A DNA stretch of 32,758 nucleotides from Campylobacteraceae bacterium (GTDB lineage: Bacteria; Campylobacterota; Campylobacteria; Campylobacterales; Arcobacteraceae). Of this stretch, positions 26,366 to 32,758 are shown piece after piece (position 1 is the first letter of the stretch; the number at the start of each line of letters is the position of its first letter). Position numbers and translations under genes: made by a program. Location of the stretch: positions 1 to 32,758 of the forward strand of contig JABXII010000034.1 in the NCBI GenBank assembly GCA_013373175.1, read 5' to 3'. The notes beneath the pieces were generated by a model. That model saw only the letters and a program-made list of their open reading frames with translations, searched no databases and had not been told where the DNA came from.

Positions 26366-28699
26366 ATGGGTTTATCAAACGATTATTTTTTACTTTATCA
26401 TGGGAAACATATAGAACAAGTAACAACATTTGGAACTATTGAGAACAAAAACCAAGATGATTTCTTTGACATTTCTGCTTTAGTACTTTGTGTTACTAGA
26501 AAAGATTATGATAAATACATATCGTTAGATAGTTTTAATGACCTTGTATCAAAAGTTACAAATAAAGAAGTAAAAACTTTAAATGATGTTTATCAATTAC
26601 AACACTGCATACTTGATACACTTAAAGTTGATACTAAAAATGTGCATTTAGATAAACTGAATAAAGCTTTTGAATATTTAAAAAATGAAAATATAATTGA
26701 AAATTCTGCTTATAAAATTTTAATCTCATTATTTGACCCAGAAGAACTTGCTGCAACAAAAGATATTAATCCAATTGCCCAATCTACTTCAGAGGAAAAC
26801 ATTCCTTTTAAAGAAGCAAAATCTATTTTAGAAAATACAATCTTAGATTTAAAAAATACTTTTAAAACAGATGATTTTATAACTGAATTAGATGAAACTA
26901 ATAATTACTTAAACAATCAAAAATTCTCCATTGGTATTACTGGGGTTATGAATGCTGGTAAATCAACAATGCTAAATGCTCTTATGGGACAAGAAATACT
27001 TGGAAGTGCAGTTGTTCCAGAAACTGCAAATTTAACTATTGTAAAACATGGAACTCCTGAAGCAAAAGTATTTTATTGGAATAAAGCAGAATGGCAAAGA
27101 ATTGAATCATCAGCAGAACAGATTGATTCAATTGCAGATTTTGTAAAAGAAACAAAATCTATTTTCAAAGATGACTTAGATAATTTAATAAAAGAAGAAT
27201 CAGTAAGCGAAAAAGTTGATATAAATAATTTAGCAGCTTTTACATCAGCAGAAGCTAGTGGTAAAAAATGTAATATTGTAAAATATGTTGAATTAAAATC
27301 TGACTTAGAATTCTTAAAAGATGGAATAGAAATTGTTGATACTCCAGGACTAGATGACCCAGTTATTCAAAGGGAAGAAATAACTAAAGAGTATCTGTTA
27401 CAATGTGATTTAATGCTTCATTTAATGAATGTATCTCAAAGTGCTACTTTAAAAGATGTAGAGTTTATTATAGATGCCCTACTTTATCAAAATATCACTA
27501 AACTTTTAGTTGTTATTACAAGGGCAGATACTGTTTCAAAAGAACAACTAGAAGAAGTTATAAACTACACAAAGACTTCAATTGAGAATCAATTAAAGCA
27601 ACAGAATAAAGATAGTAAATTAGACTATATTTTAAATAGTATTAAATTTATTCCTATCTCAGGTAAAATGGCCCTACTTCATAGAACAGGAAGAGCTCAA
27701 GAAGCAATTGATGCTGGATATAATATTGAAGATACAGGTATTTTAGAAATAGAAAATTATTTACACGAGACACTATTTGGTAAAAGTGCAAATAAATCTG
27801 AACTTGTAATCAAAAGTGCAAAATCTCAATTAGAAAAAACAATAGAAAAAGAGATTAAATCTTTTAATTATGAACTAGTATTACTTTCAAAATCAAAAGA
27901 AGAATTAGAAGCTGACTTAGAAGATTTCAATCAAAAAAAAGATACAAATAAAAGAATTTTTACAAGTTTAAAAGAAGATATAAACTTATATAAAAATGAT
28001 GCAAAGTCTTATTTAGAAACTTTAGAAACTTATTTAAATGCTGAACTAGTTGAGTTACAAAATGTAATTAGACAAAGAGTGTATAACGATGTAAAATACT
28101 CTTTTGAAAAGACTAAAAAAAGACCTCCAAGTTCAAGAGTAAAAACTATTATTGAAACAGCAATAAAAGATGGAATTATTGATATTATTAGAGATTATAG
28201 ATATAAATTTATTAAAAAATCACAAAGTATTGGAGAAATCTGTGAGCAAAAATATCAAGATTTAGGTTTTGTTATTGGTCATAAAAATGATAACTTTGAT
28301 GCGAGAGGTTTTTTCCAAGATGACTTTAAAGCAGGCTTTTTAACTTCTTCAAATGAAGTATTAGTTTCTAAAATTACAAATGAAGTTTCTAAAAGTAAAG
28401 CAAATAAATTAAATGAATTAAATTCAAATATAGAGATTTTTATAAAAGAAGAGTTTTCTACTATTGAAACAAATATTGTACAAAAAGCAAATACTATTTC
28501 AAAAGATTTAATAGAAAATTTCTTTGAACAAATAGAAGAGCCTTTAAAAGTATTTGAACATAAATTAAAGAAAGATGAAAAATCTCTTCAAGACAGACTT
28601 GCAAATTTTGAAGAAAATGAAGCAAACAAAGATGAGTTAACAATCTCAATTCATAAAAAAATCAAAAAACTAAATGCAATAAGCAAAGGACTTAGATAA
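26366..28699 (+). CDS. Dynamin-like GTPase 1 (Cj0411-type partner)
   Basis: A 777-residue dynamin-family GTPase. An N-terminal region of about 185 residues precedes the GTPase domain, which shows the P-loop GVMNAGKST (193-201), switch-I Thr220 in VPETANLT, G3 DTPG (325-328) and G4 TRAD (385-388). The remainder is long helical and coiled-coil sequence, as in membrane-remodelling dynamins. Family knowledge: the Campylobacter jejuni pair Cj0411/Cj0412 forms a heterotypic complex that tethers membranes. It shares one base with the next gene (TAATG), so the two are made together. The gene follows frdB as in C. jejuni. The cellular role here is unproven. Confidence 0.88.
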   Translation: MGLSNDYFLLYHGKHIEQVTTFGTIENKNQDDFFDISALVLCVTRKDYDKYISLDSFNDLVSKVTNKEVKTLNDVYQLQHCILDTLKVDTKNVHLDKLNKAFEYLKNENIIENSAYKILISLFDPEELAATKDINPIAQSTSEENIPFKEAKSILENTILDLKNTFKTDDFITELDETNNYLNNQKFSIGITGVMNAGKSTMLNALMGQEILGSAVVPETANLTIVKHGTPEAKVFYWNKAEWQRIESSAEQIDSIADFVKETKSIFKDDLDNLIKEESVSEKVDINNLAAFTSAEASGKKCNIVKYVELKSDLEFLKDGIEIVDTPGLDDPVIQREEITKEYLLQCDLMLHLMNVSQSATLKDVEFIIDALLYQNITKLLVVITRADTVSKEQLEEVINYTKTSIENQLKQQNKDSKLDYILNSIKFIPISGKMALLHRTGRAQEAIDAGYNIEDTGILEIENYLHETLFGKSANKSELVIKSAKSQLEKTIEKEIKSFNYELVLLSKSKEELEADLEDFNQKKDTNKRIFTSLKEDINLYKNDAKSYLETLETYLNAELVELQNVIRQRVYNDVKYSFEKTKKRPPSSRVKTIIETAIKDGIIDIIRDYRYKFIKKSQSIGEICEQKYQDLGFVIGHKNDNFDARGFFQDDFKAGFLTSSNEVLVSKITNEVSKSKANKLNELNSNIEIFIKEEFSTIETNIVQKANTISKDLIENFFEQIEEPLKVFEHKLKKDEKSLQDRLANFEENEANKDELTISIHKKIKKLNAISKGLR

Positions 28700-30717
28700 T
28701 GAGTATACTTAGTAGTTTTGTAAAAGAGTTTAATGAAACATATAATAAAACAGTTGAAATTGAATATGAAGAGGGACTTGTAGGTGATATAAAAAAAGTT
28801 AAAGATAGACTTTTAGACGAAAAATTTCATCCTTCTATTCAATTAAAAAGCATTTTAGACAAACAAATAAGAAGATCAAGATACCCAATGGAAGTTGCTA
28901 TTACAGGTCAATTTTCATCTGGTAAATCTACATTTTTAAATGCCCTACTTTCAAGAAACATCTTGCCTACAGGGATTACTCCTGTTACATCTAAAGTAAA
29001 CTTTATTAATTATGCAGATGAGTATAAACTAAAAATAACTTATTACTCTGGAGCTCATGAGTATGCTCCCATTGAATCAATTGCTGCTTTTACAGATCAA
29101 AGACAACAAGAAATGGATGATATAAAATATTTAACTCTTTATGCTCCTATGGATATTCTAAAAGATATTTCATTTGTTGATACACCAGGGTTAAACTCTC
29201 AATCACAAAGTGATACAGATACTACAAGAAGAGTATTAAGAGATGTTGGTGGTATTATTTGGCTTACACTTATTGATAATGCAGGAAAAATGTCTGAAGC
29301 TGAAGTACTTGAAGAGTATATGGAACACTTTAAAAATAAATCTCTTTGTGTTTTAAATCAAAAAGATAAATTTACAGAAGAACAAATTCAAACAACTACA
29401 AACTATATTAAAGACAAATTCTCAAAATACTTTTCACAAGTTACTCCAATCTCGGCAAAGATGGCACTTGAATCAAGGGCAGCACACAAAGATATTTTAA
29501 TTGAAACACAACAACAAGAATTAATAAAAAACTTCAAAAAAGATTTGAAAGAAAATAGAATTAGTACTCTTAAAAGTTTTGAACAAGAGTTTGATAAATA
29601 CCAAGAAGCAATTGATAAAATTAATGCAGTTGATAATACTGATAATGACAAAATCTTCGAAGAATCAAATATTCAACAAGTATTAGATTTTATTGATAAT
29701 ACAATTAGACCCCAAGCAGCAGAAGCTAAAGAGTATGCTATTAAAAAAGATTTAAGAGGTATTTGCGATATCTTAGTAAAAGAGTATGAAACTATTATTG
29801 GTGTTTATGACTCATTATGTGAAATCTTAACAGAAGCAGAAGATGATATTCTTGAAGCCTTTGATAATATTCATAAAACATACTCTAAAGAGTTATTTAC
29901 AATCTATAATTCACTTGAATCAATTATGGAAAAAATGGCCCATGAAACATTTAAAAATGTAAAAAAACAAAAAGCATATAGATATGAAGAAAAAGGTGGC
30001 TTTTTAAATAAAGACTCTTTCGAAAAAATAGAGTATGAAACATATTGGATTGATAGTGATAATGTATATAAAAAGCTTTTTTATGATGACCAAACTATTG
30101 ATAAAATGTTTAAAAGAGCAATAAAACAATTAAAAGAAGTAGAATTAGCTAGTGATGAAGCTTTTAGAAATGTTTATAGAGAAATTAAACAAAGAATTCA
30201 TAGATGGCAAGAGCCTTATGAACTTATCAAGAAACACAGAGAAATTGCCTCTGATTCAGAGTTTTCTACAACGAGACACTTTGCAGCTAAAGTATATGAA
30301 AATGTATTAAGAAGTTTCCATAGAGCTATTTTAGAAAATATTTCAGCTTTAAGAAAAAAGTTTGCATACTTTAATGGAGCTTTATCTTATTCCTATATTC
30401 AAACAACACAAGCTACAATTGCACACTTTGAGCAACAAATTGCAGAATCAATTGCTTTATTTGAAAAAGAACCTGCAAGATTTAATGTATATCATCCAAG
30501 AGAAGATGAAATTCTTACAAAATTAAAAGCAAACTTTGGATTTGAAAAAATAGAAGATTTCTTAACTTCTAAAAGAAATTATCTTTATAAAATAATTCAA
30601 TATTCAAGAAATCAATATTTAGAAATAAATAAAGATAGAATTGAATTTGTAAGCTCAAAAAAAGCAAATTACTTAAACAAGATAGAAGACCTAAAAAGCA
30701 TTAAAAGTGAGATTTAA
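28699..30717 (+). CDS. Dynamin-like GTPase 2 (Cj0412-type partner)
   Basis: A 672-residue dynamin-family GTPase whose GTPase domain starts near residue 60. Motifs are the P-loop GQFSSGKST (70-78), the switch-I region around TGITPVTSK (91-99), G3 DTPG (161-164) and G4 NQKD (220-223). Helical stalk-like sequence fills the remainder, with an aromatic-rich part around residues 430-450 that could belong to a membrane-touching tip. It is the expected partner of the preceding gene, whose stop codon overlaps its start. Its own stop codon lies in the loop of the terminator that follows. Confidence 0.88.
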   Translation: MSILSSFVKEFNETYNKTVEIEYEEGLVGDIKKVKDRLLDEKFHPSIQLKSILDKQIRRSRYPMEVAITGQFSSGKSTFLNALLSRNILPTGITPVTSKVNFINYADEYKLKITYYSGAHEYAPIESIAAFTDQRQQEMDDIKYLTLYAPMDILKDISFVDTPGLNSQSQSDTDTTRRVLRDVGGIIWLTLIDNAGKMSEAEVLEEYMEHFKNKSLCVLNQKDKFTEEQIQTTTNYIKDKFSKYFSQVTPISAKMALESRAAHKDILIETQQQELIKNFKKDLKENRISTLKSFEQEFDKYQEAIDKINAVDNTDNDKIFEESNIQQVLDFIDNTIRPQAAEAKEYAIKKDLRGICDILVKEYETIIGVYDSLCEILTEAEDDILEAFDNIHKTYSKELFTIYNSLESIMEKMAHETFKNVKKQKAYRYEEKGGFLNKDSFEKIEYETYWIDSDNVYKKLFYDDQTIDKMFKRAIKQLKEVELASDEAFRNVYREIKQRIHRWQEPYELIKKHREIASDSEFSTTRHFAAKVYENVLRSFHRAILENISALRKKFAYFNGALSYSYIQTTQATIAHFEQQIAESIALFEKEPARFNVYHPREDEILTKLKANFGFEKIEDFLTSKRNYLYKIIQYSRNQYLEINKDRIEFVSSKKANYLNKIEDLKSIKSEI

Positions 30718-30731
30718 TATCTCATCTTTTT
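30708..30731 (+). terminator. Intrinsic terminator overlapping the end of the second dynamin-like gene
   Basis: TGAGAT (30708-30713) pairs with ATCTCA (30719-30724) around a loop that holds the stop codon, followed by TCTTTTT. Upstream AAAAG can pair with CTTTT after a one-base bulge, lengthening the stem to 11 pairs. Confidence 0.65.
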
Positions 30732-30786
30732 AATGTTTTCCTTTCAAAAATTATAATACTATTTTAATCTCTTTATTTAAACTTAT

Positions 30787-30906
30787 TATAATAATACACA
30801 AACGATTGTGTCGAATATTCGCACTTACAAAAAAAAATGTGAAACTTAAGAAATAATCATAATGATTAACAACTGTTTAAATCAAAATGTGTGAAACTTT
30901 TATAAA
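30787..30906 (+). promoter_or_regulatory. Complex promoter and operator region ahead of the acetolactate-synthase-like gene
   Basis: This part of the 217-base gap holds two possible -10 boxes (TATAAT 30787-30792 and TATAAA 30901-30906). Between them are the inverted repeat ACACAA-ACGA-TTGTGT (30796-30811), the palindrome CGAATATTCG (30812-30821), a direct repeat TGTGAAACTT (30838-30847 and 30890-30899, 52 bases apart), and AATAATCATAATGATTAAC (30852-30870), which matches the classical 19-base Fur box at 15 positions. Which promoter is used is not clear. No other gap in the window is so rich in symmetric elements. Confidence 0.45.
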
Positions 30907-30934
30907 TATTTAATTAAAAAAAATTGGAGATAAA

Positions 30935-32590
30935 ATGAACGCATCAGATTTATTTATTAAGGCGTTAGAAAATGAAGGTGTTGAATATATATTTGGTATT
31001 CCTGGAGAAGAGAATCTAGACTTACTAGAAGCACTTAGAAAATCAGATAAAATCAAACTAATCTTAACTAGACATGAGCAAGGTGCAGGTTTTATGGCTG
31101 CTACTTATGGTAGATTAACAGGAAAAGTTGGTGTATGTGTTTCAACTTTAGGACCTGGTGCTACTAACTTTGCTACTGCAGCAGCTTATGCACAATTAGG
31201 TGCAATGCCAATGCTTATGATTACTGGTCAAAAACCAATTAAAAAATCTAAACAAGGTAGATTCCAAATCATTGATATCGTTAGAATGATGAGACCAATG
31301 ACTAAATTTGCAAAACAAATTGTAAATGGTAACAATGTTCCTTCAGTTGTAAGAGAAGCATTTAAAATTGCAACTACTGAAAGACCAGGTGCAGTTCATA
31401 TTGAATTCCCTGAAGATATCTCTGCAGAAGAAGATGTTGAAGATAACATCTACCCAGTAAGAGATTTTCATTATCCACAACCTCATAAAAAAGCTATTGC
31501 AGACGCAGTTAAAATGATTGAAAAAGCAAAAAGACCATTATTATGTATTGGTAATGCTGCAAATACAGATGATATTTCTGCTGCTTTAACAGATTTTGTA
31601 AATGAAACTGGTATACCATTCTTCTCTACTCAAATGGGTAAAGGTGTAGTTGATGAGAACCACAAATTATGTTTATCAACTGCTGCACTTTCAAAAGATG
31701 ACTTTATTCACTGTGCAATTGAAAGAGCTGACTTAATTATCAATGTTGGTCACGATGTAATTGAAAAGCCACCATTCTTTATGGAAAATGAAGAAGGAGC
31801 TACAAAAGTTATTCATGTAAACTTCTTCCCATCAGAAGTAGATGATACTTATTTCCCACAACTAGACGTTGTTGGTGATATCTCTTCAAGTATAGAAAAA
31901 ATCACAAATGATATTTCTAAACAAGAACACTGGGACTTTGATTACTATGTAAGATTAGCAGATGAAATCAGAAATAGACTTTCTAAATACTTTGGTGATA
32001 CAAGATTCCCAATCTTACCACAAAGAGCAGTTAGAACTATTAGACAAACTTTAACAAGTGATGATGATATTGTTACACTTGATAATGGTGTTTATAAAAT
32101 CTGGTTTGCAAGAAACTATAGATGTGCTAAACCTAACACACTATTATTAGATAATGCTCTTGCTACTATGGGTGCAGGTCTTCCTTCTGGTATGGCAGCA
32201 AAAATGGTAAATCCTAATTCTAAAGTTGTTGCAGTTTGTGGTGATGGTGGATTCATGATGAATGACCAAGAGATGGAAACAGCTGTAAGATTAGGTCTTG
32301 ATTTAACTGTAATTATTCTAAATGACAATGCATATGGAATGATTAAATGGAAACAAACAGGTATGGGATTCGATACTTTCGGACTTGATTTACAAAACCC
32401 TGATTTTGTTAAATTTGCAGAATCATTTGGTGCTAAAGGTTATAGACCAGAATCTTGTGAAGAGTTTGAAGAGACTTTAGAAAAATGTGTAAACTCTAAA
32501 GGTGTACACTTAATCGACTTAGCAGTAGATTATTCATTAAATCATAAAATTTTAAATGATTTATTAGCAAATAAAACTTGTATGCTATAA
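30935..32590 (+). CDS. Acetolactate-synthase-like ThDP enzyme
   Basis: A 551-residue thiamine-diphosphate enzyme of the acetohydroxyacid synthase/acetolactate synthase group. It shows the catalytic Glu48 in RHEQGAGFMA, the N-terminal motif FGIPGEENLDL, and the ThDP/metal motif GDGGFMMNDQEMETA (436-450) ending at LNDNAYG (462-468). The normal reaction is condensation of two pyruvates to acetolactate. No ilvH/ilvN regulatory subunit follows; instead an aldehyde dehydrogenase begins 28 bases later, which suggests a catabolic or special role rather than branched-chain amino acid synthesis. Related ThDP enzymes (for example sulfoacetaldehyde acetyltransferase or glyoxylate carboligase) share this architecture, so the substrate is not certain. 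GGAG precedes the start. Confidence 0.8.
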   Translation: MNASDLFIKALENEGVEYIFGIPGEENLDLLEALRKSDKIKLILTRHEQGAGFMAATYGRLTGKVGVCVSTLGPGATNFATAAAYAQLGAMPMLMITGQKPIKKSKQGRFQIIDIVRMMRPMTKFAKQIVNGNNVPSVVREAFKIATTERPGAVHIEFPEDISAEEDVEDNIYPVRDFHYPQPHKKAIADAVKMIEKAKRPLLCIGNAANTDDISAALTDFVNETGIPFFSTQMGKGVVDENHKLCLSTAALSKDDFIHCAIERADLIINVGHDVIEKPPFFMENEEGATKVIHVNFFPSEVDDTYFPQLDVVGDISSSIEKITNDISKQEHWDFDYYVRLADEIRNRLSKYFGDTRFPILPQRAVRTIRQTLTSDDDIVTLDNGVYKIWFARNYRCAKPNTLLLDNALATMGAGLPSGMAAKMVNPNSKVVAVCGDGGFMMNDQEMETAVRLGLDLTVIILNDNAYGMIKWKQTGMGFDTFGLDLQNPDFVKFAESFGAKGYRPESCEEFEETLEKCVNSKGVHLIDLAVDYSLNHKILNDLLANKTCML

Positions 32591-32618
32591 TAAACAAAAA
32601 CCAAAGTAAAGGATAAGA

Positions 32619-32758
32619 ATGAGTACAATAGAAGTAACATCACCATATGATGGAAAAGTAGTAGGGACAGTTCCTTTTACAAATATAGAAGGTGTTCAAA
32701 AAGCAATTGACGTTGCATATGAAAAGTTTTTAGATGTTGAGAATTGGATTCCAAAGTA
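32619..32758 (+). CDS. Aldehyde dehydrogenase, N-terminal part (cut by window end)
   Basis: Only 46 full codons are visible. The reading begins MSTIEVTSPYDGKVVGTVP, followed by a helix with KAIDVAYEKF, the usual N-terminal start of NAD(P)-dependent aldehyde dehydrogenases. AAAGGA precedes the ATG. It lies 28 bases after the acetolactate-synthase-like gene with no terminator between, so the two are probably co-transcribed. The catalytic Cys and Glu lie beyond the window, so substrate class cannot be given. Confidence 0.75.
   Translation, partial: MSTIEVTSPYDGKVVGTVPFTNIEGVQKAIDVAYEKFLDVENWIPK

Noticed and set aside
26366-30717. The two dynamin-like genes as an anti-phage defence system
   Set aside because: Some bacterial dynamins are linked to phage defence, but the location beside frdCAB, as in C. 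jejuni, and the lack of any defence or mobile genes nearby favour a core cellular role.
1-32758. CRISPR array, tRNA, rRNA, insertion sequence, integrase or prophage genes
   Set aside because: I found no repeat-spacer pattern, cloverleaf, transposase-like protein or terminal inverted repeats; base composition and codon use look even across the window.

Overview
This is a low-GC, densely packed chromosomal window that looks like a member of the Campylobacterota, most likely an Arcobacter-type organism. Four things support this: a Wolinella-type fumarate reductase (frdC-frdA-frdB) with a five-helix di-haem subunit; a tandem dynamin-like GTPase pair directly after frdB, the order I recall for Campylobacter jejuni Cj0408-Cj0412; a menaquinone-type UbiD decarboxylase; and AT-rich promoters with good -10 boxes but poor -35 boxes. 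The placement is inference from gene content, since no 16S gene is present.

Layout. At 1-111 a near-perfect sigma70 promoter fires leftward out of the window. At 112-2490 (minus strand) lies a tightly overlapping trio: a glutamine amidotransferase (trpG/pabA), a GT39-like membrane protein and a pseudopilin. At 2584-4866 (plus) is a sensor diguanylate cyclase with two solute-binding-type domains. At 4880-6694 (minus) is a UbiD-family decarboxylase, convergent with the cyclase across a shared hairpin. At 6779-7927 (plus) is a MalY/PatB-type C-S lyase. From 8058 to 22545 runs a 14-gene respiratory complex I operon, nuoA-B-CD-E-F-[gltA]-G-H-I-J-K-L-M-N, with citrate synthase between nuoF and nuoG, closed by a strong terminator. 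At 22762-26271 is frdCAB, again closed by a terminator. At 26366-30717 are the two dynamin-like GTPases. At 30935-32590 is an acetolactate-synthase-like ThDP enzyme, followed by the start of an aldehyde dehydrogenase cut by the window edge.

How the genes work together. Most of the window is central energy metabolism. Citrate synthase supplies the TCA cycle, complex I feeds electrons to menaquinone, UbiD probably helps make that menaquinone, and fumarate reductase consumes menaquinol (or runs in reverse as a succinate dehydrogenase).

The strongest unusual signal is in NuoF. The FMN and iron-sulfur parts are conserved, but residues that bind NADH and exclude NADPH in E. coli NuoF are replaced: F67 by Ala, E183 by Lys and F203 by Gly. 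Together with a halved NuoG and a NuoH carrying two additional predicted helices, this suggests a complex I variant whose electron donor may not be NADH. No gene-free stretch exceeds 300 bases; the largest gaps are 22546-22761 and 30718-30934. I see no tRNA, rRNA, CRISPR, insertion sequence or prophage.
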